In this document: positions 5,496 to 13,803 of the stretch, piece by piece
Layout of the letters: the number at the start of each line of letters is the position of its first letter
Numbering within the stretch: the first letter of the stretch is position 1
Assembly (NCBI GenBank): GCA_041594355.1
Contig: JBFHMM010000078.1
Location: 1-15,572, forward strand
Origin: JAIUZI01 sp041594355
Lineage (GTDB): Bacteria; Pseudomonadota; Alphaproteobacteria; Rhodobacterales; Rhodobacteraceae
Direction of reading: 5' to 3'
Length of the DNA: 15,572 bases
Made by a program: the position numbers and the translations under genes
The notes under the pieces: generated by a model
The model's input: only the letters and a program-made list of their open reading frames with translations
The model's database searches: none
Told to the model about the DNA's origin: nothing

Positions 5496-6002
5496 TCAGG
5501 CCCTCAGCGAGATCGCCGTTCCGACTTTAACCATCGCATAGATCTGTTCGATCTCGGGGTTCTTCACCGCTATGCACCCGGCAGTCCAATCTTTACCCTT
5601 TGCCTTGAACTGATTAGGTTGGCCGTGAATGAATATGTCGCCGCCAGCGGGCTGGCCCAGCGCGCGCGCCTCGGCAATATCGCGTGCGTTGGGATAGGAG
5701 ATGCCCAACGACAAATGAAACTGGCTGTTGGGGTTGCGCCGGTCAATATAATAAGTGCCTTCAGGCGTCTTGCCGTCGCCTTTGACTTTCTTGTCGCCAG
5801 TTGGCGCAAACCCAAGATCAACCTTGTATTGCTCAAGTATCTCGTCATGGTGCAGCAGGTACATGCTGCGCGCGCCCTTGTTGACAACGACAGATGTGAC
5901 CTCGGGGCCGTTGTATAACTTGAACTTGCTGCTGCTGCAGCCGACCAGCGCCAAAGATGCGGTTGTCGCTATTGCGCCCAGTCCGAATTCTCTACGATTC
6001 AT
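5496..6002 (-). CDS. Lipoprotein L,D-transpeptidase (YkuD domain, GCIAV subtype)
   Basis: A 168-residue YkuD-domain protein. The N-terminus has NRREFGLGAIATTASLALVGC: a twin-arginine-like start and a lipobox-like LVGC (C22), so it is probably a membrane-anchored lipoprotein. The catalytic domain contains KGDGKTPEGTYYI (74-86), IFIHGQPN with H126 and DWTAGCIAVKN with nucleophile C143. In this subtype the motif is GCIAV rather than SHGCIR; subtype members include both transpeptidases and the peptidoglycan-lipoprotein-cleaving DpaA/YafK group, so forming versus cutting bonds cannot be decided from sequence. It is the last gene of a minus-strand run, 61 bases after the sodium channel, and converges on the CAP lipoprotein gene. 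Confidence 0.9.
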   Translation of the reverse strand: MNRREFGLGAIATTASLALVGCSSSKFKLYNGPEVTSVVVNKGARSMYLLHHDEILEQYKVDLGFAPTGDKKVKGDGKTPEGTYYIDRRNPNSQFHLSLGISYPNARDIAEARALGQPAGGDIFIHGQPNQFKAKGKDWTAGCIAVKNPEIEQIYAMVKVGTAISLRA

Positions 6003-6063
6003 GATTCGGTCTCTGCCTGTTTGCCTCGGTTGGGAAATACATCCACCGGCGACAAACTCAAAA

Positions 6064-6855
6064 TCACTTTTTGGGGTTCAGCACACCGGCATCTTCCAAA
6101 CGTCGCTCGATCGATTCCAACCGTGCCAGTACTTCATCGCGATAGGCATCGGTTCGTTCGTCGTCTTCCTCATGATGCGCGTCTTGCATGGAGTTGACAA
6201 TGAGCCCGACCAGAAGATTCACAACGGCAAAGGTTGTCACCATGATAAAGGGCACAAAAAACGCCCATGCATAGGGATACACATCCATCACCGGGCGGAC
6301 GATCCCCATGGACCAGCTTTCCAGAGTCATGATCTGGAACAGGGAATAGGCCGACAGCCCCAGATCGCCGAACCAATCGGGAAAGCTCTTGCCAAACATT
6401 CCGGTAGCGATGACAGCCCCGATGTAGAAAATGATCGCCATCAACAAGAACACACTGCCCATGCCGGGAAGAGCGGTGATAAAGCCCTCGACAACGCGAC
6501 GCAGACGCGGAGCAACCGAGATCACCCGCAAGACCCGCAGGACCCGAAGGGAGCGCAACACCGACAGGCCTTGCGTCCCCGGAATCAATGCGATGCCGAC
6601 GATCACGAAATCAAAGATGTTCCAGCCAAACAGAAAAAACCTCGGTCCCTGCGCAATCAGCTTGAGCCCGATTTCAATGATGAAGATTGCCAGACACAGG
6701 GCATCGAGCGTCTCGATCAGTGGGCCGGCCTTGTCCATGATGCTGGGGGAGGTCTCCATCCCCAGCAAAACAGCATTAACCAGAATGACACCGGTGATGA
6801 ACCGTCCAATCCAGGGTCGGTCCAGGAAAAGCTCAAGTCGGCTGCGGAAGTCCAT
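6064..6855 (-). CDS. Voltage-gated sodium channel, BacNav family (NavSp1-like)
   Basis: A 263-residue single-domain six-helix channel subunit that should assemble as a homotetramer in the inner membrane. S1-S3 occupy about 15-95; S4 carries four gating arginines at three-residue spacing (R101, R104, R107, R110). S5 covers about 130-155, and the selectivity filter TLESWSM (177-183) is the sodium-selective sequence of NavAb-type channels. S6 (about 197-223) ends in LLVGLIVNSMQDAHHEE, followed by a polar neck and a C-terminal coiled coil (about 237-256). The glycine hinge of NaChBac S6 is Thr here. ATG 6855 is preceded by AGGAG at 6866-6862; a longer frame upstream overlaps the methyltransferase. 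It starts 14 bases after that gene. The match to the Silicibacter pomeroyi channel is from memory. Confidence 0.95.
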   Translation of the reverse strand: MDFRSRLELFLDRPWIGRFITGVILVNAVLLGMETSPSIMDKAGPLIETLDALCLAIFIIEIGLKLIAQGPRFFLFGWNIFDFVIVGIALIPGTQGLSVLRSLRVLRVLRVISVAPRLRRVVEGFITALPGMGSVFLLMAIIFYIGAVIATGMFGKSFPDWFGDLGLSAYSLFQIMTLESWSMGIVRPVMDVYPYAWAFFVPFIMVTTFAVVNLLVGLIVNSMQDAHHEEDDERTDAYRDEVLARLESIERRLEDAGVLNPKK

Positions 6856-6869
6856 AAATCGGCTCCTGA

Positions 6870-8105
6870 TCACTCGGCGCCGGTATGGGCCAGCGTGAAC
6901 GAAGCTGCAAGTTCCACATGCGCCGACCAGCGAAACTGATCGACCACCTGCACCCAATTCAATCGATAACCCGTCCGGATCAGCCTCTTTGCGTCCCGCG
7001 CGAAGGTGATCGGATTGCAGGAAACATAGGCAATGACAGGGATCATGGCCTCTGTCAGCTCTGCGACCTGCGCCTCAGCTCCCGCGCGCGGAGGGTCCAG
7101 GACCACGGCGTCAAAATGGCGCAACTCTTCCGGCAGCAACGGCTGCCGAAACAGGTCGCGGACCTCTGTCGTGACCGACTTCAACCCCTGTGTCTGGCGC
7201 CAGGCCCGGTCGAGCGAGCGCAACATGTCGCGGTCGCCTTCCACCGCATGAACAGACGCATGGGAGGCCAGCGGCAGGGTGAATGTGCCACAGCCCGCGA
7301 ACAGATCCGATACTCGCGCGGACTGTGCGGTGATTTCCCGAACTGCGGCCACAAGCGCAGCCTCACCCTCTTGTGTCGCCTGCAGGAACGCGCCGGGCGG
7401 TGGAACAACCCGCGCCGAGCCGAATCGCTGAACAGGAGGTTCCCGAGTTGCGATAACCTCGTTATCCCAGGATAACCTCGCCAAACCATGCGTCTCGGCG
7501 GCCTGCGCCAACGCCAACTCCAATGGCCCGTCCAACGATTTGCCGCCGCCCACTGCCAGATCAAGCCCATTTTCGGACAGGGTCGCCTTCACCGCCAGCA
7601 CGCCTTTGCGACTACCGCCCAGCACGCACAGGGCTTCACTGATACCCAGCGCAGGGATCAGCCCGGGATCCAGCAGTCGGCAATCCGGAACTGAGGTGAT
7701 CACATCCGAGGCACGACCGTAAAACCCTGCCAACGCGCCTTTTTTGGTGCGACGGACCGCAAAGCTCGCCCGGCGGCGCGATTGCGCCGGAGACGTCGAA
7801 ATCGGTCGCAGGTCCGCGTCGATCCCCTGCATGGTCAGGGCGCTGCGCACGATTTCCTGCTTCCAGCCAGCGACGAACGAGTCCGAGGCATGCTGCAGCT
7901 GGCACCCACCGCACGACCTATAGTGCCGACACGGCGCCTGAACCCGGTCAGAACTAGGTTCCTCGATGCGGATGTCGGTCAGTCGGGTTCCATCAACAAC
8001 CCCGCTGACCCGCTCGCCAGGCAATACCCGCACCGCATACAACGGGCCCTGGGCGATCCCGTCACCCTGATGCCCTAATCGTTCTATCGTGGTGTCAATG
8101 CGCAT
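6870..8105 (-). CDS. 23S rRNA (uracil-5)-methyltransferase, RlmD/RumA family
   Basis: A 411-residue SAM-dependent RNA m5U methyltransferase. It has an N-terminal TRAM-like domain (1-48), iron-sulfur cluster cysteines C59, C65 and C68 (CRHYRSCGGC) plus C142, the SAM motif DLFAGCGTF (267-275), DPPRAG (337-342), and the catalytic cysteine C363 in SCNP with E398 in HVELAASF. The intact cluster and catalytic residues point to an active RumA/RlmD-type enzyme (m5U1939 in E. coli 23S rRNA); the exact target is inferred. ATG 8105 is chosen because TRAM homology starts there; a TTG 33 bases upstream is less likely. It lies 39 bases after the ABC exporter pair and directly before the sodium channel gene. 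Confidence 0.92.
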   Translation of the reverse strand: MRIDTTIERLGHQGDGIAQGPLYAVRVLPGERVSGVVDGTRLTDIRIEEPSSDRVQAPCRHYRSCGGCQLQHASDSFVAGWKQEIVRSALTMQGIDADLRPISTSPAQSRRRASFAVRRTKKGALAGFYGRASDVITSVPDCRLLDPGLIPALGISEALCVLGGSRKGVLAVKATLSENGLDLAVGGGKSLDGPLELALAQAAETHGLARLSWDNEVIATREPPVQRFGSARVVPPPGAFLQATQEGEAALVAAVREITAQSARVSDLFAGCGTFTLPLASHASVHAVEGDRDMLRSLDRAWRQTQGLKSVTTEVRDLFRQPLLPEELRHFDAVVLDPPRAGAEAQVAELTEAMIPVIAYVSCNPITFARDAKRLIRTGYRLNWVQVVDQFRWSAHVELAASFTLAHTGAE

Positions 8106-8144
8106 GGTCGCCTGATACCCGCCCGCGATCCAGGACAAAAGCCG

Positions 8145-9995
8145 CTATTCTGCCGCCCTGGTCTGATCGGACGGGTCGGTCTGAATGAACCCACCTGATT
8201 GGCGGTTCCAGAACCGGGCATATAGACCTTTTTTCTCGAGCAACTCGGCATGTGTGCCAATCTCCTTGATCTGGCCCTCTTCCATTACGGCGATCCGGTC
8301 CATTTCCGACAAGGTGGACAATCTGTGTGCAATAGCCAACACGGTTTTCCCTTCCATCACCCGGTGCAACGCGGCCTGAATGGCGGCCTCAACCTCGGAA
8401 TCCAGTGCGCTCGTGGCTTCATCCAATACCAGGATCGGCGCATTTTTCAGAATTGCCCGCGCCAAAACTATCCTTTGCCTCTGGCCCCCGGACAACTTGA
8501 CCCCGCGCTCGCCCAAATGCGCGTTATAACCTTTGCGGCCCTTGTGATCCTGCAGTTGGACTATGAAATCATGCGCCTCCGCCTTTTGCGCCGCTTCGAT
8601 CATCTGCTCCTCGGTCGCATCGGGTCGTCCGTAGAGGATGTTGTCGCGGGCTGATCGATTGAACATCGCAGTTTCCTGTGTGACCATCCCGATCTGACGC
8701 CGAAGACTGGTTTGCGTCACCTCGTCCAGCGGTTGTCCGTCGATACGAATTTCACCGTTTTCGCCTTGATAGAGCCTGAGAAGAAGCGAAACCAATGTCG
8801 ATTTTCCGGCCCCGGACGCCCCGACGATACCCAGCTTTTCTGCGGCCGCAACGGTCAGGTTCAAATTGCGCACCCCGCCTATATCCCCTCCGTAGGCAAA
8901 ACCGACATTGTCGAACACGATCTCACCCATCGGCACCGCGAGGTCGGGTGCGTTCGGCACATCAGCAAGTCGCGCGCGCGGCGTCAGGGTGCGCATTCCG
9001 TCCTCAACTTCGCCGATGTCCGAATAGATGCCCATCAAGGCGAAACTGACCCACCCGGTCATTTGGGACACCCGGATGGCGACCGCCCCGGCAGCGACGA
9101 TGTCCCCTTCGGAGGTCAGGCTGTCGCGCCACAACACCAGCGTCGCTCCCATCAACAATACCGGCAAGAGACCTGCCAGCAACATCAGGCAGAACCGGAA
9201 CATGGCGGCCAGCCGCCCGAATTCCAACGCACGATCACGGAACCCTTCCAGTGCGCCCAGCGCCGCACGGTCTTCGTGATTGTCATGCGCGAACAGTTTG
9301 ACGGTCTTGATGTTTGTGATGGTATCGACAATCTGACCCGAAACCACCGCCCTTGCTCCGGCCCGGCCCGCAGCCCGCACCCGAACCCGTGGCAGGAACC
9401 AGCGGATCAGCAGGAAATACAATGCCAGCCAGATCAGGAAAACCCCAGTCACCCATCCATTGATTGATGTAAGCAATGCGAGCGAGCCCAGCAATGACGC
9501 CAACGCAAACGCCACCACGTTGATCGTTTCCACCGCGACATTGGTCACTGCACTGGCGGCCTGCATCTGCTTTTGCGCGATGCGCCCGGCAAAATCATCG
9601 TCAAAGAATTGCACAGATTGGCCCAATGTCCAGCGATGCAGCCGGGAGGTTACAAGCGCATTAACGTTAGGGCCTACAACAACCGAATTCGCGGTTGCCG
9701 AGAGCCCGAACAGGACCGGTCGGGCCAGCAGGAAGAACGCTGCACCAGCCGCAAGCTTGCTCATGTTAGAGCCTGAAAAAATGTCCTCTGGCCGACTTTG
9801 AACAGCAGTGTCGACCACCACCCCGAGGATCATTGCCGTTACCGCCTCCAGAGCCCCCGCAACCGATGAAAGCAGTGCGGCCGCGATCAAGGCCGGCCAG
9901 GCGCCGGACAGACACCACCGCAGGAACAACATCAATGTCTGTGGCGGTGGACCCTCCGCCGGGCGAAAAGCGTCTATCAGATCGGCAACCTTCAT
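8145..9995 (-). CDS. ABC half-exporter, second subunit (TMD-NBD fusion)
   Basis: A 616-residue ABC exporter half-transporter: membrane domain with about six helices (about 30-325) fused to an ATPase domain (about 355-600). ATPase motifs are complete: Walker A GASGAGKST (392-400), Q-loop Q440, signature LSGGQ (501-505), Walker B ILVLDE with catalytic E526 and H-loop H557. Its ATG overlaps the stop of the upstream half-transporter (ATGA at 9995-9992), strongly suggesting a heterodimer. Both subunits end in the same LYARFW.RQSGGFI tail, a sign of duplication. The substrate cannot be read from sequence; lipid, peptide or drug export are all possible. The residues after 600 are polar and unique to this copy. 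Confidence 0.94.
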   Translation of the reverse strand: MKVADLIDAFRPAEGPPPQTLMLFLRWCLSGAWPALIAAALLSSVAGALEAVTAMILGVVVDTAVQSRPEDIFSGSNMSKLAAGAAFFLLARPVLFGLSATANSVVVGPNVNALVTSRLHRWTLGQSVQFFDDDFAGRIAQKQMQAASAVTNVAVETINVVAFALASLLGSLALLTSINGWVTGVFLIWLALYFLLIRWFLPRVRVRAAGRAGARAVVSGQIVDTITNIKTVKLFAHDNHEDRAALGALEGFRDRALEFGRLAAMFRFCLMLLAGLLPVLLMGATLVLWRDSLTSEGDIVAAGAVAIRVSQMTGWVSFALMGIYSDIGEVEDGMRTLTPRARLADVPNAPDLAVPMGEIVFDNVGFAYGGDIGGVRNLNLTVAAAEKLGIVGASGAGKSTLVSLLLRLYQGENGEIRIDGQPLDEVTQTSLRRQIGMVTQETAMFNRSARDNILYGRPDATEEQMIEAAQKAEAHDFIVQLQDHKGRKGYNAHLGERGVKLSGGQRQRIVLARAILKNAPILVLDEATSALDSEVEAAIQAALHRVMEGKTVLAIAHRLSTLSEMDRIAVMEEGQIKEIGTHAELLEKKGLYARFWNRQSGGFIQTDPSDQTRAAE

Positions 9996-11830
9996 TCCGC
10001 CGCATCCGCGTCTATGAAACCGCCTGACTGCCGCGCCCAGAACCTGGCATAAAGCCCGCCTTGAGCCAGCAGGTCGGCATGCGAGCCCTGTTCGACGATA
10101 TGCCCCTGATCCATCACTAGAATTCGATCCATTTGGGCAATGGTAGAAAGCCGGTGCGCAATGGCAATGACCGTCTTGCCCTGCATCATGCCATAGAGCG
10201 TGCCCTGGATGGCCGCTTCGACCTCGGAATCCAGCGCGCTCGTGGCTTCGTCCAGCAGCAGGATCGGTGCGTCCTTCAGGATCACCCGCGCTAGGGTCAC
10301 CCTTTGACGCTGACCACCTGAAAGTTTCACGCCGCGTTCGCCTACCTGAGCGTCATAGCCACGCGCACCCTTTGGATCCCGCAAGTCGCGGATAAAATCA
10401 TCTGCCTCGGCCTGTTTGGCTGCTGCGATGATTTCAGCCTCGTTGGCCTCCGGGCGGCCATACAAAATGTTATCGCGCACGGACCGGTGCAACAGCGAAC
10501 TGTCCTGTTGCACCATACCGATCTGACGGCGCAAGCTGTCCTGGGTCACGCCGCGAATATCCTGATCATCAATCAGGATCTGCCCTGACTCCACATCATA
10601 AAACCGCAACAACAACTTGACCAACGTTGATTTTCCCGCGCCCGACCGCCCGATCAGCCCGATCTTTTCACCGGGATGGATCGTCAGGCTGACTCGGTCC
10701 AGACCACCTTCGCCCCGGCCATAATGGTGCGATACTTCGCGCAGTTCGATACGTCCACTGGACAACCGAAGCGGCGTGGCATCTGGCGCATCGATTAGAT
10801 CAATGGGCTGGGCAATGGTCTGCATCCCCTCGGCGACAACCCCCAATTGCCTGAAAAACGTGGTCAACGCCCACATGATCCATCCGGTCATGGCGTTCAG
10901 CCGCAATGTCAGCGCAGTCGCTGCCGCGACCATCCCCACGCTGGCCTGGGCTTGCATCCACAGCACAATGGCCCAGCCGACCACTCCCACAATCAGCAGG
11001 CCATTCAGCGTGACCAGAACCGCATCCATGATCGTATAGATCCGCATTTCGGTCTGAAACGTTTCTCGTGTCCGGTCGATGGCTTCCTTGGCATAGGACA
11101 GTTCGCTGTCATGATGGGCAAACATCTTGACCGAATGGATGTTCGTATAAGCATCTACGACCCGACCGGTCACCGCAGATCGCGCATCGGATGCTGCTTG
11201 AGATGCCGGTCCGACACGTGCGATGGTCCAACGGATCAACCCTGCATACAGAACTAGCCAGATCAACAGTGGCAGCATCAGCCGTGAATCCGCTGACATC
11301 AGCAAAACCGCGGCCCCGACGAGATACGCCAGCGAAAAGGTTATGGCATCAAACACCTGAAACACCACCTCTCCGGCTGCCGGGGGCGTCTGCATGATCC
11401 GGTTGGCGATACGTCCGGCAAAGTCATTTTCAAACCAACCGACCGACTGCCGCAGCACATGCTTGTGGGCGCGCCACCTGATCAACGTTCCAAAGTTCGG
11501 CAACACCGCGTTATTCAGCAAAAGCACGTCAAAAAGCTGCAACAGGGGCCGAAGGATCAGAATGAACAGCGCCACCAAGATCAGCTCGAGTCCGTGGTCG
11601 TGCCAGACCTGCGCCGGCGAGCCACCCAAAAGGTCCACGACCCGACCCATGTAATAGATCAAGCCAACCTCAATGCCTGCAACGACGATCGACATAACGG
11701 CGGTAAGAATGAACACTTTGCGAAACGGCTTGGCGTAGTCCCTCAAGAACGGCCAAAGCTTTGTCGGCGGGCGATTCGTTTCCGGATAGTCGCAATAAGG
11801 ATCAACAAGGTTTTCAAAGTAACGAAACAT
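9992..11830 (-). CDS. ABC half-exporter, first subunit (TMD-NBD fusion)
   Basis: A 612-residue half-exporter with the same layout as its downstream partner: membrane domain (about 35-330) and ATPase (about 355-600) with Walker A GRSGAGKST (394-402), LSGGQ (503-507), Walker B ILLLDE with E528, and H559. Both ATPase sites of the pair look catalytically competent, unlike many heterodimeric exporters that carry one degenerate site. ATG 11830 (MFRYFENLVDPY) is favoured by AAAGGAG eight bases upstream; a TTG at 11866 would add 12 residues. This is the first gene of the minus-strand run, preceded by a 207-base gap with two dyads, so its promoter should lie there. Confidence 0.94.
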   Translation of the reverse strand: MFRYFENLVDPYCDYPETNRPPTKLWPFLRDYAKPFRKVFILTAVMSIVVAGIEVGLIYYMGRVVDLLGGSPAQVWHDHGLELILVALFILILRPLLQLFDVLLLNNAVLPNFGTLIRWRAHKHVLRQSVGWFENDFAGRIANRIMQTPPAAGEVVFQVFDAITFSLAYLVGAAVLLMSADSRLMLPLLIWLVLYAGLIRWTIARVGPASQAASDARSAVTGRVVDAYTNIHSVKMFAHHDSELSYAKEAIDRTRETFQTEMRIYTIMDAVLVTLNGLLIVGVVGWAIVLWMQAQASVGMVAAATALTLRLNAMTGWIMWALTTFFRQLGVVAEGMQTIAQPIDLIDAPDATPLRLSSGRIELREVSHHYGRGEGGLDRVSLTIHPGEKIGLIGRSGAGKSTLVKLLLRFYDVESGQILIDDQDIRGVTQDSLRRQIGMVQQDSSLLHRSVRDNILYGRPEANEAEIIAAAKQAEADDFIRDLRDPKGARGYDAQVGERGVKLSGGQRQRVTLARVILKDAPILLLDEATSALDSEVEAAIQGTLYGMMQGKTVIAIAHRLSTIAQMDRILVMDQGHIVEQGSHADLLAQGGLYARFWARQSGGFIDADAAE

Positions 11831-11911
11831 GCCGGGTGCTCCTTTGAGAGCAAGAAAAAGACGCAAATGTAGTATGGATGAGCTTGTGCATCACCCATCC
11901 AAAACGGGCGA

Positions 11912-11926
11912 TTCACACGATGTGAA
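11912..11926. promoter_or_regulatory. Candidate operator dyad upstream of the ABC exporter
   Basis: TTCACA (11912-11917), CGA, TGTGAA (11921-11926) is a perfect 6-3-6 inverted repeat, 82 bases before the ATG of the first half-transporter and within the 11831-12037 non-coding gap. Its size and symmetry fit a dimeric repressor site. Nearby, 11874-11881 and 11891-11898 can form an 8-base-pair leader stem with one G-U pair. No clear -35/-10 pair was identified. Confidence 0.45.
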
Positions 11927-11967
11927 ACCAGATCCCGTGATACATCCGCGTACCTCCGACAGAGTTC

Positions 11968-11982
11968 GTATCTATCCGATAC
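11968..11982. repeat. Second dyad upstream of the ABC exporter
   Basis: GTATC (11968-11972), five bases, GATAC (11978-11982) is a 5-5-5 inverted repeat about 50 bases further upstream than the first dyad. It is shorter and could occur by chance, but sits in the same regulatory gap. Confidence 0.3.
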
Positions 11983-12037
11983 TCGATCACGCGCGGCTTG
12001 TCACTCTGCAACGATGCACAGGGAACACTGGTATTCT

Positions 12038-13198
12038 TCAACAATGCCTATTGAGCAGCGCCTCACGATCCAACGTGAAACCCGACAAAATCCAGTCCGT
12101 TTCGATCTGCGCCAGTTTCTCGCCCAGCGCCGGCCCCTGATAGTCCGGCATTAGATCTCGCGCCTTGACCGGAAAGACAGCCGCCGCCCCTGTCTCGGCT
12201 TCGGCATTCATTTCGGGCACCCAGGGCGTCTCCAACAATGCGGCGCGCAACAGCAAGGCATCCCGCGCCGTGTCGCCTCCAAAACGATATCCCAGTTCGG
12301 CCGCGCCCATCGTCCCCGCAGCGGCCTCGCGCATCCGTCCCAGCGCCATGGTCTGCGCCCGGCTCAACCGCAATGTATCGAAAACTTCAGCCTCGCCCAG
12401 AGCCGCAAGCCTGCGAAGGGGATCGGCGTCCGCACCGGCCTGTTCCTCCAAATGGAGCAGTGGCGCCAGCGCGCGATCATCTGCGCCCGGCAACAGACGT
12501 GCCAACATTCCGGTCGTCCGCATTGTCGCAACCGATGGGGCGGGATCAGGCGCACCCAACAGTTTCAACACTTCACCGCCGACCCTTTCACGCGACAATT
12601 GCGACAGCCCGTCAAGATTATCGGAAATAGCCGCCAGAGCATCGGGGTCAAATCCCCCTGCCTGATCCCCGTACCAGGCGTGAAAACGAAAATAGCGCAA
12701 CGATCGCAAGAAGTCTTCGCGGATGCGCTCACCGGCATCACCGATAAATCGCACGCGGCGCGCTTCCAGATCAGGCAAACCGTTCAGCGGATCCAAAAGC
12801 GTTCCATCTGAACGTGCGTAAATTGCGTTCATGGTAAAGTCGCGGCGCGCCGCATCTTCGACGACATCGTCAGCAAAGGCCACAACCGCGCGCCGCCCAT
12901 CCGTGGCCACGTCGCGGCGAAACGTCGTCACCTCGAACGGTATCCCGCTGTGAACCAGCGTCACAGTGCCATGATCGATGCCTGTCGGAACGGCTTTGAT
13001 ACCGCATTCCGCGGCCAAACGCATGACGGTTTCCGGGTGGGCGTCAGTTGAAATGTCGATGTCCGACACCGGAGCGCCAATCAGGGCATTCCGCACGCAC
13101 CCCCCGACGAACAGTGCCTGCGCCCCGTCCCGCGATATGGTCGCGCAAACCGCCTGGGTCGCGGGGTCGGTCAGCCAGTCTTCGGTTATTCGGGTCAC
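12038..13198 (-). CDS. cca: CCA-adding tRNA nucleotidyltransferase (class II)
   Basis: A 386-residue class II nucleotidyltransferase that adds or repairs the 3' CCA end of tRNAs. It has GGCVRNAL (32-39), the metal-binding SDIDI motif (D46, D48), the ribose/NTP-selecting motif RRDFTMNA (118-125) and the neck-domain motif EDFLRSLRYFRFHAW (161-175). The closely related poly(A) polymerase I is an alternative, but the length and context favour the tRNA enzyme. It starts with GTG at 13198, overlapping the TGA of the upstream Nudix gene (GTGA), so it is translationally coupled to it. It is the last gene of the hslO-Nudix-cca run; no hairpin with a T-tract follows. Confidence 0.93.
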   Translation of the reverse strand: MTRITEDWLTDPATQAVCATISRDGAQALFVGGCVRNALIGAPVSDIDISTDAHPETVMRLAAECGIKAVPTGIDHGTVTLVHSGIPFEVTTFRRDVATDGRRAVVAFADDVVEDAARRDFTMNAIYARSDGTLLDPLNGLPDLEARRVRFIGDAGERIREDFLRSLRYFRFHAWYGDQAGGFDPDALAAISDNLDGLSQLSRERVGGEVLKLLGAPDPAPSVATMRTTGMLARLLPGADDRALAPLLHLEEQAGADADPLRRLAALGEAEVFDTLRLSRAQTMALGRMREAAAGTMGAAELGYRFGGDTARDALLLRAALLETPWVPEMNAEAETGAAAVFPVKARDLMPDYQGPALGEKLAQIETDWILSGFTLDREALLNRHC

Positions 13199-13803
13199 GG
13201 TTGCATCCGTGCGGACAACCCCCGCAGAATACGCGCTGTCGCGCCCCAGATGTAATAGGGCCCGTAGGGAACCGTGAAGTACCGGCGCCGCATCCCGCGC
13301 CAGCGTCGCGATTCCACCATGTACTTTGCGGGCTCCAGCACATGGGACAGCGGAACATGGAACACTTCGTCAACTTCTCCCGGCTCCGGCACCACGTCAA
13401 AGGGACGGTCAATCACCGCGACAACCGGTGTTACGCAAAAGCTGGTGACGGTTTCATGAGCCGGCAAGGTGCCAAGAATGCGCGGCAGCTCTCGCGGCAG
13501 GCCAATTTCTTCCTCGGCCTCGCGCAGCGCTGCACCTGTCACATCAACGTCGCCTTCATCCTGTTTGCCGCCAGGAAAGGCGATCTGGCCGGGATGATGT
13601 TTCAGCGCCGACGACCGCTTGGTCAGGATGACCATTGGTTGATCCGTGTAAAGCGTCACCGCCATCAAAACGCCGGCCGGGCGCAGCCTGCGGCCCGGCG
13701 GCAAGACCGTATTCGGGTTCAGGTCAAAATCAGACGACCCGTAACCCTGCTGCGCCAAGGCGGCGCGCAACCTGCCGACGGTATCGGCGCCCCGGTCAGT
13801 CAC
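13195..13803 (-). CDS. Nudix hydrolase, CoA pyrophosphatase type (NudL-like)
   Basis: About 202 residues. It carries the NudL/UPF0035 signature LTKRSSALKHHPGQIAFPGG (60-79) running into a Nudix box ending REAEEEIGL (about 94-102). Such enzymes cleave CoA and CoA derivatives to 3',5'-ADP and phosphopantetheine in the cytoplasm. The start is a choice: GTG 13803 (VTDRGADTVGRLRAAL) overlaps the hslO stop by 8 bases and has GGAG about 10 bases upstream; ATG 13821 would add six residues (MRRNLP). Either way it overlaps hslO, and its own TGA overlaps the cca start, so the three genes are probably translated in series. Family is secure, in vivo substrate less so. Confidence 0.9.
   Translation of the reverse strand: MTDRGADTVGRLRAALAQQGYGSSDFDLNPNTVLPPGRRLRPAGVLMAVTLYTDQPMVILTKRSSALKHHPGQIAFPGGKQDEGDVDVTGAALREAEEEIGLPRELPRILGTLPAHETVTSFCVTPVVAVIDRPFDVVPEPGEVDEVFHVPLSHVLEPAKYMVESRRWRGMRRRYFTVPYGPYYIWGATARILRGLSARMQP

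Noticed and set aside
5755..6939. 394-codon plus-strand frame
   Set aside because: It lies antisense over the L,D-transpeptidase and sodium channel genes, which have full motif support; the His/Gln/Asp-rich translation is typical of a shadow frame.
8712..9467. 251-codon plus-strand frame
   Set aside because: Antisense to the ABC exporter membrane and ATPase domains; no motif or ribosome site.
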